A stretch of DNA of 64,000 nt from Coriobacteriia bacterium (GCA_030530215.1 JAUMVJ010000003.1:62001-126000), one strand, 5' to 3'; counted from the first letter of the stretch, positions 20,714 through 28,947 are shown. Numbers and translations: made by a program. The notes: generated by a model not told the origin, from the letters alone.

Positions 20714-21982
20714 CTATCGCTCGTTGCGAGCGATGAGCTCGCCCTCGTTGGTGAGCGCGCGTTTTTTACCTTGCTCGCACACCAAACCAGCCTGAGTGAG
20801 TCGGTCGAATGAATTGTGGACGGAAGATACTGGCAAGTCTGTTTCACGTGAAACGTCGGAAACGCCAGCCGGCCCTTCGAGCAGCGCGATAAGAACCTTC
20901 TTGTCGTTTTTGGTGATCTTGCGTTTGTGTTCGTTGGTCTCGGGAGCGGTAGCGCCAGGCATTGCCGGCTTATCCATGAGACTGATAGTGACTACTGTTC
21001 CCGAATTGACATTATCTTCGATGGTGATTGTTCCGTGGCTGAAACTGAGTGCGTCCTTCACCAATGGGAGTCCGGATCCTACGCCGCGGATGTAGTCCTT
21101 CATAGCTTCTGTTGCGCTGGTCACACCTGGTTTTTGCACCAGTTCTTTATCTTTGATTCCGGGGCCCTGATCGGTGAAGCGAATCGTGTTGCCGGAATCG
21201 AGGATTGAGACCACTACTTCTTTGAACTGCGCATGGATGAAGTTTTCCGATACCTCGCGAATCACCGAATAGGGGATTTTTCCTCCAGCCGTTTGTGAAT
21301 GCTGGTAGGTAAGGGATGCGATGCGCTCTATAAATTCATGCGTCGCGCCGCCTGGTATTTGTATTACACGAGGAGCACTGTGCAAGTCGTCGTAGATTGC
21401 AATTCGAGCGGAACCTTCGATGTTTGAGTAGTCGTAAGTGTCTGCTTCGGGGTTTTCTTGTTTTACCTGCATGTTTGGATGGGCTTGCTGGGCGGGTTGG
21501 TAACTGGGAATGTAAGTCACCTGCTGCTGATACCCAAATGCCTGCGGATTAAATGCCATTTCTTGCGGGTAGTTGGTCATAGCTTGCTGGCCGTAGATAT
21601 TTTGGGCCTGCATGCTCATTGATTGTTGATAGCTTGCCTCTTGCTGGTTTGCCGCTTGTACGGGAACTTGCTGGGGGTAGATGGGCGGCTGATATTGATT
21701 TTGATACTGGTTTTGCCCATAGGTGAATTGGGGTATCGCTCCCGATGGGTAGGATTGCTGTGCGGGTGATGCTACTTTTTCCTGTCGGTTTTGGTCGGCC
21801 TGTTGCTGAGCCTGGTTGGTGAACCCTGCCCTTCCGCCATTAACCGTGTAAACACCGTTTCCAAGCCCCATGCTTGTTAAAGACTCGCCTTCCTCCAGCG
21901 TAGATCCTCCCTCGGAGAGATTTCCTCGCGGGGGAAGCATATCTGGTGTTTCGTTTAAAGATGTGTCGCCAGTGTTGTCCAT
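20714..21982 (-). CDS. HATPase_c domain protein with C-terminal winged-helix, upstream of dnaA
   Basis: A 422-residue protein of unknown role. Residues about 35-170 are Gln/Tyr/Pro-rich and look disordered. Residues about 200-345 form a GHKL/HATPase-like domain with an N-box-like EVSENFIHAQF, a G1-like FTDQGPGI and a G2-like GVGSGLPLVKDAL. It lacks the His phosphoacceptor domain of a sensor kinase, so it may be an anti-sigma-like or stand-alone ATPase. Residues about 360-420 are a MarR/Rrf2-like winged helix (VSDVSRETDLPVSSVHNSF, then LTQAGLV). It lies between the box cluster at 22.1-22.35 kb and dnaA, and a perfect parS site is inside it. The position suggests a role in initiation, but this is inference. 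Confidence 0.7.
   Translation of the reverse strand: MDNTGDTSLNETPDMLPPRGNLSEGGSTLEEGESLTSMGLGNGVYTVNGGRAGFTNQAQQQADQNRQEKVASPAQQSYPSGAIPQFTYGQNQYQNQYQPPIYPQQVPVQAANQQEASYQQSMSMQAQNIYGQQAMTNYPQEMAFNPQAFGYQQQVTYIPSYQPAQQAHPNMQVKQENPEADTYDYSNIEGSARIAIYDDLHSAPRVIQIPGGATHEFIERIASLTYQHSQTAGGKIPYSVIREVSENFIHAQFKEVVVSILDSGNTIRFTDQGPGIKDKELVQKPGVTSATEAMKDYIRGVGSGLPLVKDALSFSHGTITIEDNVNSGTVVTISLMDKPAMPGATAPETNEHKRKITKNDKKVLIALLEGPAGVSDVSRETDLPVSSVHNSFDRLTQAGLVCEQGKKRALTNEGELIARNER
20841..20854. promoter_or_regulatory. parS site (perfect, inside the ATPase-HTH gene)
   Basis: GTTTCACGTGAAAC, in the part encoding the winged helix of the 422-residue protein, within the putative origin region. Confidence 0.92.
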
Positions 21983-22109
21983 TTGAGTTTCGTTTCCGTG
22001 CGGCTTTTTTAGGGTTGTGTTCGAAATATGTGCGGCCGAACCACAAGTGCTGATGGGCGGCGCTTTCTTTGGGCTGGGTGTTTCGTTTTGCTCGTAATTT
22101 CCAAGGAAA

Positions 22110-22340
22110 GGTCGAAAACTTTCGCCTTTAAGCCGAAATTCTACCTAGATTTCGATGCACTTTCAATTTTTCGACAAAGTTTTCGGTTTTTCGACATTTT
22201 GGCTGTTAATAAATTTCGGCATTTCCACAAAGTTTTCGACCAAATGTTGAAAAGTTGAAAGAAATATCGAAAACAAATCGAAAAAAGGAAACCTAAAGCT
22301 GCAGATATCGAAAACCCCTTCGTTTTCGACGTTTTCGACA
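22110..22340. promoter_or_regulatory. Putative oriC: cluster of divergent DnaA-box-like nonamers
   Basis: The 509-bp gap between the ATPase-HTH gene and rpmH has about ten TTTTCGA or TCGAAAA elements in 231 bp. TTTTCGACA occurs exactly at 22168-22176, 22188-22196 and 22332-22340; TTTTCGACC at 22233-22241 and, inverted, at 22110-22118; TTTTCGACG at 22323-22331; inverted TGTTGAAAA at 22245-22253; inverted TATCGAAAA at 22265-22273 and 22306-22314; inverted AATCGAAAA at 22276-22284. ATTTCCACA (22221-22229) is nearer the classical TTATCCACA. The region is AT-rich, flanked by divergent gene blocks and next to dnaA. Box identity is inferred from clustering. Confidence 0.6.
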
Positions 22341-22432
22341 AAATGGCAGCTTTAACCATTGCGATCAGCTTTGCTTGCTCAATGCTTTTCCTTTGCGCGC
22401 GCGACTAATATATGCGTTGCTACAAATTCACG

Positions 22433-22460
22433 TTGACAGCTATATGTTTCTCTGTATAAT
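22433..22460 (+). promoter_or_regulatory. Promoter of rpmH
   Basis: TTGACA (22433-22438) and TATAAT (22455-22460), both consensus, with a 16-bp spacer, 31 bp before the rpmH start. Confidence 0.9.
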
Positions 22461-22491
22461 TTCGAATTTACGAGAACTGAAAGGATAGGCA

Positions 22492-22626
22492 ATGAAACGC
22501 ACTTATCAACCCAACAACCGCAAGCGTGCAAAGACTCATGGTTTCCGTGCTCGTATGGCAACCAAGGGCGGCCGCGCTGTCCTGTCTGCCCGTCGTGCTA
22601 AAGGCCGTAAGCGTCTTTGCGTGTAA
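22492..22626 (+). CDS. rpmH: 50S ribosomal protein L34
   Basis: A 44-residue protein that begins [20 protein letters not shown] and is rich in Arg and Lys, the standard L34 sequence and length. L34 is a late-assembling 50S protein. It starts the rightward rpmH-rnpA-yidD-yidC cluster, the usual gene set next to the origin. A consensus promoter and an AAAGGAT ribosome-binding site precede it. Confidence 0.97.
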   Translation: MKRTYQPNNRKRAKTHGFRARMATKGGRAVLSARRAKGRKRLCV

Positions 22627-22640
22627 TTTGATGAGGAACC

Positions 22641-22970
22641 GTGCACGGAACTATTAAATCCAGCACCGAAGTTTCCGAAATCTTCTCAAAGGGTGAACGT
22701 ATTGATACCGCGTTCATCACGCTTTTGGTATCACCTCGACGCGGCCCTCAGGGCCGCGTTGCTTTTGTAGCGGGCAAACGTAACGGTTGTGCCGTATGGC
22801 GCAACTCTGCAAAACGTCGTATGCGTGAGGTCTGCCGCCAATTAGGTGGCCCTTGGCCCGATTACGATGTTGTTTTTCTCGCCAAGAGGAGAATTATGAA
22901 GCCCGCTTATAGTAAAGTTCTACAAGCGTGCAAAAAAGGAGTCGTCGCCTTAGATAAGGGGTCGATTTGA
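22641..22970 (+). CDS. rnpA: Ribonuclease P protein component
   Basis: A 109-residue RNase P protein. The conserved basic patch KRNGCAVWRNSAKRRMREVCR carries the RNR-like motif that binds the RNA subunit; the N-terminal strand has the usual FSKGERI segment. The holoenzyme trims tRNA 5' leaders. The start is GTG at 22641 with GAGGAACC upstream. It is 14 bp after rpmH and co-transcribed. The RNA subunit gene is not in this window. Confidence 0.93.
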   Translation: MHGTIKSSTEVSEIFSKGERIDTAFITLLVSPRRGPQGRVAFVAGKRNGCAVWRNSAKRRMREVCRQLGGPWPDYDVVFLAKRRIMKPAYSKVLQACKKGVVALDKGSI

Positions 22971-22971
22971 T

Positions 22972-23235
22972 GTGAGGATCAAGGAATTTCTGGTTAGCAT
23001 CCCTAAGCGCATTGCCTTGCTGCTTATTCGATGCTATCAAATTGCCTGGTCACCGCATTTTCCTGGGCAATGTAGGTTTATCCCTACTTGCTCTCAGTAC
23101 GGGGTAATCGCCATCGAGCGTTTTGGTTTCCTCAAAGGTTGTTACCTTACCGCGCAAAGGATTTTTCGCTGCCGGCCTGGCGGTGATTACGGATACGACC
23201 CAGTCCCGGAGGAATTTTCCTTCAGGCGTAAATAG
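22972..23235 (+). CDS. yidD: Membrane protein insertion efficiency factor YidD
   Basis: An 87-residue YidD. The family motif CRFIPTCSQYG is followed by AIERFG and the C-terminal CRPGGDYGYDPVP. YidD is a small membrane-associated protein that assists YidC in membrane protein insertion. The start is GTG at 22972, 1 bp after the rnpA stop, and yidC follows 14 bp later, so the three are one transcript with rpmH. Confidence 0.93.
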   Translation: MRIKEFLVSIPKRIALLLIRCYQIAWSPHFPGQCRFIPTCSQYGVIAIERFGFLKGCYLTAQRIFRCRPGGDYGYDPVPEEFSFRRK

Positions 23236-23249
23236 AGAGGTTTATTTCA

Positions 23250-24065
23250 ATGTGGGAAGCGTTTAAGGACGCGATTTTCTGGTGTATTCAGTCTCTGTAC
23301 ACCTTCGTGGCCGACTGGGGCCTGGCAATTATCGTTGCTACCCTGATTTTCCGACTGGTGCTTTCGCCGATTATGCAGAAGCAGATCAAGTCGTCCTATC
23401 AGATGCAGAAGTTCAGTCCTCGCATCCAGGAGATTCAGCGTAAGTACGAAGGCGACCAGCAGCGCATTGCAGCTGAGACCCAGAAGATTTACGCCGATAC
23501 CGGCTTCAACCCCATTGCCGGCTGTCTGCCGATGCTTCTGCAGATGCCTATCTTCATCGCGCTTTTCCAGGTGCTGCAAGAGATGGGCACCCGCGTTGGC
23601 TCTCTTGATAACTATTGCTTTTATCATATCCTCCCAAGTTTGGTTTCTTCTCCCTCTTCGTTCTTCAACGAGGGGAACATCATGGGAGGCTTGCCTTACT
23701 TCCTGTTGCTGATTTTCTTTGCTGGCTTGACCTTCCTTCCTTCTTTGATGCAGATGCGCGGTCAAACCGACAATGCTCAGAAGAAGCAGACCATGATCAT
23801 GATGGCCGTTATGTCGGTCATGATGCTCTTCATTGGTTGGGGGTCTCCCGCTGGCGTTCTTTTGTTCTGGGCGGTTTCTTCCTTCTGGGGCGTTGCTCAA
23901 CAGCAGATCACCACTGCTATTCTTCGTCGCAAGGATGCAGCTATCGAGGCTGAAACTCCTGCTCCCGCCAAACCTGTTGAGGTTAACGTGGTGCGCAAAC
24001 AGCAGAAAGCTCGTCCTAAGAAGAACGGTTCTGGCAATCAGTCCAAGAAGAACAAGAAGCATTAG
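23250..24065 (+). CDS. yidC: Membrane protein insertase YidC (Oxa1 family)
   Basis: A 271-residue YidC/Oxa1 insertase. Hydrophobic segments lie near residues 22-42, 85-110, 150-168, 190-208 and 212-228, the five-helix core. The substrate-groove Arg is in TLIFRLVLSP (Arg36), and the coiled hairpin RIQEIQRKYEGDQQR links helices 1 and 2. It inserts proteins into the membrane alone or with SecYEG. The C terminus is the usual basic tail. There is no lipobox signal peptide, unlike Gram-positive YidC1. A terminator follows. Confidence 0.93.
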   Translation: MWEAFKDAIFWCIQSLYTFVADWGLAIIVATLIFRLVLSPIMQKQIKSSYQMQKFSPRIQEIQRKYEGDQQRIAAETQKIYADTGFNPIAGCLPMLLQMPIFIALFQVLQEMGTRVGSLDNYCFYHILPSLVSSPSSFFNEGNIMGGLPYFLLLIFFAGLTFLPSLMQMRGQTDNAQKKQTMIMMAVMSVMMLFIGWGSPAGVLLFWAVSSFWGVAQQQITTAILRRKDAAIEAETPAPAKPVEVNVVRKQQKARPKKNGSGNQSKKNKKH

Positions 24066-24106
24066 TTTTATTTGATAGCTGATCGCTTCAATTAATTTAT
24101 CGACTC

Positions 24107-24145
24107 CTCCCCTTCCGACACCACGGGAGGGGAGATTTGATTTTA
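24107..24145 (+). terminator. Terminator after yidC
   Basis: Arms CTCCCCTTCC (24107-24116) and GGGAGGGGAG (24125-24134) form a hairpin followed by ATTTGATTTT. It is 41 bp past yidC and just ahead of jag, so read-through into jag is possible. Confidence 0.5.
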
Positions 24146-24156
24146 AGGAGATAAAA

Positions 24157-24708
24157 ATGGAAGAAAAGAACGTTTCCCAGGAAGTGGATGAGCAGCTGGA
24201 GTCTGAAGTTTCCGATGGTGCAGAATCTGAAGCTGGTTTTACTGACGAGCAGATTGACGCTGTTGCTGATACTGCGATGTCCGTTATTAAGGATCTGGTG
24301 AGCTATTTCGAGGTTGGCGATATCGCCATTGACGAGTACGAAGGCGATGAAGGTGAGCTGATTCTCGACATTACGGGCGATGATCTGGCTGTTTTGATTG
24401 GCCGTCATGGTCGCACCCTCGATTCGCTTCAGTTCATGGTTTCCGCCATTACCACGCGTAAGCTCGGATATCGTTATCCTCTTGTTGTTGATGTGGAGGG
24501 ATATAAGTCTCGTCAGCGTCAGAAGCTCGAGGATATCGCGTATAACGCTGCTGAGCGTGTTGCTGAGCAGGGACACAGCGTCAAGCTACGCCCCATGAGC
24601 CCTTACGAGCGCCGTATCATTCATCTTACCCTCCGCGATTATGACGCAGTCGAGACCTTCTCTGAGGGTGAAGGCCGCGCCCGTCGCGTGGTTGTTGCTC
24701 CTCTGTAA
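24157..24708 (+). CDS. jag: RNA-binding protein Jag/KhpB (KH and R3H domains)
   Basis: A 183-residue RNA-binding protein. After an acidic N-terminal stretch (about residues 1-45), a KH domain contains the GxxG loop IGRHGRTLDSLQF (about 87-99), and an R3H domain carries PYERRIIHLTLRDY (about 149-162). KhpB/Jag proteins bind many small RNAs and mRNAs and affect cell division and elongation. The Jag-N domain found in Bacillus is absent. The position between yidC and rsmG is the conserved location. A perfect parS overlaps the end of the coding region. Confidence 0.92.
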   Translation: MEEKNVSQEVDEQLESEVSDGAESEAGFTDEQIDAVADTAMSVIKDLVSYFEVGDIAIDEYEGDEGELILDITGDDLAVLIGRHGRTLDSLQFMVSAITTRKLGYRYPLVVDVEGYKSRQRQKLEDIAYNAAERVAEQGHSVKLRPMSPYERRIIHLTLRDYDAVETFSEGEGRARRVVVAPL

Positions 24709-24709
24709 T

Positions 24710-24723
24710 GTTTCACGTGAAAC
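24710..24723. promoter_or_regulatory. parS site (perfect, between jag and rsmG)
   Basis: GTTTCACGTGAAAC immediately follows the jag stop codon. Confidence 0.92.
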
Positions 24724-24741
24724 TCGCCTGGCAGTTGAATC

Positions 24742-25404
24742 ATGGAAATAAAGCAACAAGAGTTACTGGATAAGCACCTTGAATTGGTTATCGAAGCCAA
24801 TAAGATAACTAATCTCACACGTATAATCGACTGGGAGCAAGGTCAGCTTCTTCATGTAGAAGACTCTCTAGTTGGTTTGCCCGAGGTACAGGATGCGCCT
24901 GAAGGTTGGTATGCCGATTTAGGCACTGGCGGTGGCTTTCCTGGTATTCCTCTTGCCATATGCACCGGCCGCAGGACGCTTCTTGTCGACTCTGTGGGAA
25001 AGAAAACCAAAGCTCTGGATTCCATTATTACGGAGCTGGGCATCGCAGACCATGTGAGTACCTATACCGGAAGAGCCGAGGAGCTTGCTTTGGAGCATCC
25101 CGGAGAGTTCTCGCTTGTTACCGCTCGCGCCTTATCTTCGCTTCCTTCCTTACTGGAATTGGCTGCGCCTCTTTTGAAGTGCGGGGGACGTCTGGTTTGT
25201 TACAAGGCAAGACCAAAGGAAGATGAGATTAAAGGAGCTGTATCCCTTGAGAAGAAGCTAGGTATGAAGCTTGTGTCACAGCGGGAGGCTCTTCTTTCCG
25301 ACGATGAAACTCAGAGGGTCATCATCGTTTTCAAAAAAGTGAAAATGCAAAAGATCAAACTTCCTCGCCGCGTAGGAATGGCTCAACGACATCCACTTGC
25401 TTGA
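24742..25404 (+). CDS. rsmG: 16S rRNA (guanine-527-N7)-methyltransferase RsmG
   Basis: A 220-residue class I methyltransferase. The SAM motif is DLGTGGGFPGIPLAI (about 59-73), followed by VDSVGKKTKALDS and the VTARAL motif. RsmG methylates G527 of 16S rRNA; loss of function gives low-level streptomycin resistance. The C-terminal 20 residues (after KKVKMQ) are a basic tail. The gene is between jag and parA, its usual place, and may be transcribed with jag. Confidence 0.94.
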   Translation: MEIKQQELLDKHLELVIEANKITNLTRIIDWEQGQLLHVEDSLVGLPEVQDAPEGWYADLGTGGGFPGIPLAICTGRRTLLVDSVGKKTKALDSIITELGIADHVSTYTGRAEELALEHPGEFSLVTARALSSLPSLLELAAPLLKCGGRLVCYKARPKEDEIKGAVSLEKKLGMKLVSQREALLSDDETQRVIIVFKKVKMQKIKLPRRVGMAQRHPLA

Positions 25405-25440
25405 TTTCGTCGAATTGTTCTGCGGATAGACCGCTTAACC

Positions 25441-25478
25441 GAAGGCTCCGTTATCTTGATGACGGAGCCTTCCTGTTC
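25441..25478 (+). terminator. Terminator between rsmG and parA
   Basis: Perfect 11-bp arms GAAGGCTCCGT (25441-25451) and ACGGAGCCTTC (25462-25472) are followed by CTGTTC. The stem is strong but the T-run short. Confidence 0.65.
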
Positions 25479-25481
25479 GGG

Positions 25482-25507
25482 GTTTCACGTGAAACATCAG
25501 CTATAAT
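25482..25507 (+). promoter_or_regulatory. parS site and parA promoter region
   Basis: A perfect parS, GTTTCACGTGAAAC (25482-25495), is directly followed by a TATAAT -10 box (25502-25507), 27 bp from the parA start. Any -35 box would overlap parS, so ParB bound here could affect parAB transcription. Confidence 0.8.
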
Positions 25508-25533
25508 TTTTGCGATTAACGAAAGGGGTACAC

Positions 25534-26595
25534 GTGGGTTTATTCGGTAGTCTTAAACAAACCTTCACCGCAACATCGACTTCCAAGAACGACCACGAGA
25601 AACAGGTCGATCAAGTTCAAGAAGAGGAGCTTGATCGGGATCCCTCCGGTTCGCTTGAGTCTTTTGACGTTAAGAATGAGAATGCTGAGGTGACTGAACG
25701 AGCGGTTGTCGTTGAAAGCGATGATTCCAAGAGTGCTTCGGATGAAATTATTCTTGACGATGAAGAAGAAGAGGACGATGCTCCCTCCTATGTCCCCTTC
25801 CGTGAAAAGGGCCCTATTGGTCATATTGTCGGTCAAACGAAAATTCTAGCCATCATTAACCAGAAGGGTGGCGTCGGTAAATCCACTACCGCTGTTAATC
25901 TAGCTGCAGCTCTTGGTCAAGCCGGCAAAGAGGTGTTGATCGTCGATTTGGATCCTCAGGGCAATGCAACCAGTGGATACGGAATCGATAAGCGTGAGAT
26001 TAACTCATGCGTATACGACGTGCTTTTAGGTAACGTTCCCGTAGAAGATGTAATCCTTGCTCGCGTAACCAAGGGTGTTGACATCTTGCCTTCCACCATT
26101 AATTTGGCAGGCGCTGAGGTTGAACTGGTTAACGAGATGGCGCGCGAGAACCGCCTTAAGAACGCTCTAGGCAGCCTTCGTGGATTCTATGATTACATTC
26201 TTATCGATTGTCCGCCGTCGCTTGGTTTGCTGACCATCAATGCGCTGGTTGCTTCAGATAAGCTTTTGATTCCTATTCAGTGCGAGTTCTACGCCCTTGA
26301 AGGTGTGACAAAACTTCTTGATTCGATGAATCGTGTCAAAAGCATCTTGAATCCAGGCTTGGATATTTACGGCATCGTTATGACCATGTACGACTCTCGT
26401 ACCAATCTTTCCAATCAGGTTGTCGAAGAGGTTAGGAACTTCTTCGGACCGGTTGTGTTCGAAACACTTATTCCTCGTACAGTCAAGCTGTCAGAAGCCC
26501 CCAGCTATGGTCAGCCTATTTGCGACTATGCCCCAGACAATAAAGGCGCCCTTGCCTATAACGATCTTGCACAGGAGGTAATTGCTCGTGGCTAA
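25534..26595 (+). CDS. parA: Chromosome partitioning ATPase ParA (Soj) with acidic N-terminal extension
   Basis: A 353-residue ParA. The deviant Walker A NQKGGVGKSTTA (about 109-120) is followed by LDPQGNATSGYG, CPPSLGLLTINAL and the C-terminal SEAPSYGQPI. ATP-bound ParA dimerises on nucleoid DNA and moves ParB-parS complexes apart. The first 100 residues are an added region: a hydrophobic start (GLFGSLKQTF) and then a Glu/Asp/Ser-rich disordered stretch, absent from the 250-residue Soj. The start is GTG at 25534 with AAAGGGG ahead; a TTG 24 bp upstream was rejected because this site would fall within it. It overlaps parB by 8 bp. Confidence 0.93.
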   Translation: MGLFGSLKQTFTATSTSKNDHEKQVDQVQEEELDRDPSGSLESFDVKNENAEVTERAVVVESDDSKSASDEIILDDEEEEDDAPSYVPFREKGPIGHIVGQTKILAIINQKGGVGKSTTAVNLAAALGQAGKEVLIVDLDPQGNATSGYGIDKREINSCVYDVLLGNVPVEDVILARVTKGVDILPSTINLAGAEVELVNEMARENRLKNALGSLRGFYDYILIDCPPSLGLLTINALVASDKLLIPIQCEFYALEGVTKLLDSMNRVKSILNPGLDIYGIVMTMYDSRTNLSNQVVEEVRNFFGPVVFETLIPRTVKLSEAPSYGQPICDYAPDNKGALAYNDLAQEVIARG

Positions 26596-27766
26596 ACAAA
26601 AGCAAAAAAACGGCCTTGGACGTGGCTTGAATGCCTTATTTGAGCAATCTGATGTAGCTCCTTCGCATTCTTCCAAGCAAGAAGCTCCAGTTGAAGAAAG
26701 CGCTCCTGCAACTCAGGCTGTAGAAACCCCTAAACAGCAGAAACAGACCGTTAAAACGGCGGAGCCCGTTCAGGCTTCCCGTAAGATAGAGCATGCATCC
26801 GATATTTATATCTCGGAAAATGCTGTTGAAACAGCTAAGGTTGTCGAGCGCCAGGCTCGAACCAGTGTTCCAGTTGCAAATGTTCAGCCAGTTGCTGCTC
26901 CTGTTGAAGAACCTGCAAAGCCCATCGATCAAAAGCCAGTGGTTAAGGCTGCCGAGCCTGTTAAAGGTGATGTGGTGGTTGTTGCGCTGAACGAGGTTCA
27001 TCCTAATCCGGATCAGCCCCGAACGCTCTTTAAGAAGGAAGAGATCGAGGAACTCGCTGAATCCATTAAACAGGATGGTTTGCTGCAGCCTATATTGGTT
27101 CGTCCGGATGGCGCAGGATATCAAATCATCGCTGGTGAGCGTCGTTGGCAGGCTTGCAGCTCCCTTGCCCTTGAGACGGTTCCTGTTCGTATATGGGATG
27201 GCGATGATGATAAGGCGCTTGAGCTTGCCCTTATCGAGAACATCCAGCGTTCCGACCTGAATCCCATCGAGGAAGCTTACGGCTACAAGCGCTTGATGGA
27301 GCGCAAGAACATGACGCAGTCGGAAGTTGCGAAAACGGTTTCTAAAGGTCGCTCGACTGTTGCTAATGCTCTTCGTTTGCTTGAGCTTCCCGAAGAAGCG
27401 CAGAAGCTTCTGTTTGAAGAGAAAATCACGGCAGGCCATGCACGTGCTATCCTTTCGATTCCTTCAACCGAAGGTCGCTTGCAGCTTGTCGCTAAGCTTG
27501 AATCCGAGAAGTTGAGCGTTCGTGAAGCGGAGTCTTTGGCACGCTTGATCGCTGGTCGAGAGCAGGCCGCCGAAAAAGGCACCTCTAAGCGAACTCCCGC
27601 CCCCGCAAGTTTCAAGAAGGCTCAGCGTAGTTTGCAGAAGCTCCTTTCGACCCCTGTCCGCGTTAAAACCGTTAAGGGTAAGAACAAGATCGAAATCCAA
27701 TTCAAAGATGAAGAAGAGCTTAAACGAATCTTCGATACGATTTCACATGTTGAAACCAAGGAATAA
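26588..27766 (+). CDS. parB: Chromosome partitioning protein ParB (Spo0J)
   Basis: A 392-residue ParB. It begins AKQKQKNGLGRGLNALF, the box that stimulates ParA. Residues about 35-130 are a disordered linker rich in Pro, Val and Gln, longer than usual. The CTPase core follows (NPDQPRTLFKK, then GERRWQA, the CTP-binding box), then the parS-binding helix-turn-helix (TQSEVAKTVSKGRSTVANAL) and the C-terminal dimerisation domain. ParB loads at parS and slides to form a partition complex. GTG at 26588 is preferred over TTG at 26582 because of the AGGAGG spacing. Several parS sites are in this window. Confidence 0.94.
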   Translation: MAKQKQKNGLGRGLNALFEQSDVAPSHSSKQEAPVEESAPATQAVETPKQQKQTVKTAEPVQASRKIEHASDIYISENAVETAKVVERQARTSVPVANVQPVAAPVEEPAKPIDQKPVVKAAEPVKGDVVVVALNEVHPNPDQPRTLFKKEEIEELAESIKQDGLLQPILVRPDGAGYQIIAGERRWQACSSLALETVPVRIWDGDDDKALELALIENIQRSDLNPIEEAYGYKRLMERKNMTQSEVAKTVSKGRSTVANALRLLELPEEAQKLLFEEKITAGHARAILSIPSTEGRLQLVAKLESEKLSVREAESLARLIAGREQAAEKGTSKRTPAPASFKKAQRSLQKLLSTPVRVKTVKGKNKIEIQFKDEEELKRIFDTISHVETKE

Positions 27767-27833
27767 TCAACCTCACAGGATCGCTTCTAATAGCCGATAC
27801 GTAATGAAATCGACTACAGCTTAGTAAAAATAA

Positions 27834-27868
27834 AATTAAGCCCTCAGATAAGCTCTGAGGGCTTAATT
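27834..27868. terminator. Bidirectional terminator between parB and rlmN
   Basis: Perfect 15-bp arms (27834-27848 and 27854-27868), AT-rich at both ends and with GCCCTCAGA in the middle, enclose a 5-nt loop. A- and T-runs on either side serve the convergent genes parB and rlmN. Confidence 0.9.
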
Positions 27869-27909
27869 ATTTGATTTAGCTGTTTTAAGCCTGAAATCTG
27901 AATTTTCAA

Positions 27910-28947
27910 TCAAGCTTGTAGCAAGGTGTTTTTTAGTTGGCCGCATGCGCCATCGATATCGGAGCCTCGGGAATTTCTAACCGTCGTTTCGACACCATGT
28001 TTTTCAAGAGACGCTATCCAGTGTTTGTAGGTTTTGGTGCTGGAAGGCTTGAAGGGTGAGCTTGGAATATCGTTGAGGGGAATCAGGTTGACGTGACAAA
28101 GGAGCCCTTCGGTGAAACCGATGAGTTCATCTAAGTCCGACTGCCTATCGTTGACTCCGGAAATCATGGTGTATTCCAAGGAGGGGCGGCGTCCTGTTTT
28201 GCGCACGTAATCCAAAAGCGCTTTTTTCAACTGGGTAAGCGTTTGGGATTTACATCTTGGCATAATCTCGTCGCGAAGCTTCTGGTTGGCAGAATGCAGC
28301 GAAACAGCCAAAGTAAATTGCTCGGTTTCGCTTGAGAGTTTATTTATTCCAGTGATGATCCCGCAAGTGGAAAGCGTGATATGACGCGCGCCAATACCGA
28401 AACTGTTCTTCGCATTCAAAAATTTTAAGGCTTCAAGCACGGCATCGTAGTTTTGAAAAGGCTCACCTTGTCCCATCGACACGACGTTTGAAACGCGTGT
28501 ACCGAAATCATCTTGAACGATCCGTATTTGCTCGACCATTTCGATGGAGGAAAGGTTGCGGCTTAGGCCTTCCTTCCCTGTCGCGCAGAACGAGCATGAC
28601 ATGGCGCAACCAACTTGGGTTGAAAAACAGACGCTAAGATGGTCGTTGCCTTTTAGTGATGGCATCCCCACCGTTTCAACCAGACAGCCATCGGCAAGCT
28701 CGATGACATACTTCCTAGTTCCATCGTTTGAGATTCGGCGTTCGATAATGGAGGCCTGCTTGAGCGGATAGCTGCTCTTCAGCGTCTCTCTGAATGCCTT
28801 TGGCAGATTTGTCATCTCGTCGTAAGACTCTGCGCCTTTAATAAGAATCCACTCTATGAGCTGTTTAGCTCTGAATTTGGATTGCCCCAGTTCAACAACG
28901 ATATTTCCGATGTCTGATATGTTGTGTTCAGTGATGTAGTCAACCAT
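27910..28947 (-). CDS. rlmN: 23S rRNA/tRNA adenine-C2 methyltransferase RlmN
   Basis: A 345-residue radical SAM enzyme. The cluster motif is CAMSCSFC (CxxxCxxC), preceded by VCFSTQVG; other conserved segments are GQGEPFQN, SLHSANQKLRDEIMP and the C-terminal RNSRGSDIDGACGQL with the catalytic Cys. RlmN methylates C2 of A2503 in 23S rRNA and A37 of some tRNAs by a methyl-cysteine mechanism. The ATG at 28947 gives the normal N terminus; a longer reading would overlap ddl. A TATAAT box (28955-28960) ends 7 bp before the ATG and no ribosome-binding site is present, so the transcript may be leaderless. Confidence 0.93.
   Translation of the reverse strand: MVDYITEHNISDIGNIVVELGQSKFRAKQLIEWILIKGAESYDEMTNLPKAFRETLKSSYPLKQASIIERRISNDGTRKYVIELADGCLVETVGMPSLKGNDHLSVCFSTQVGCAMSCSFCATGKEGLSRNLSSIEMVEQIRIVQDDFGTRVSNVVSMGQGEPFQNYDAVLEALKFLNAKNSFGIGARHITLSTCGIITGINKLSSETEQFTLAVSLHSANQKLRDEIMPRCKSQTLTQLKKALLDYVRKTGRRPSLEYTMISGVNDRQSDLDELIGFTEGLLCHVNLIPLNDIPSSPFKPSSTKTYKHWIASLEKHGVETTVRNSRGSDIDGACGQLKNTLLQA

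Noticed and set aside
23247..24062. Open frame antisense to yidC with the same extent
   Set aside because: yidC is unmistakable; the antisense product is composed of His/Asn/Leu with no fold.
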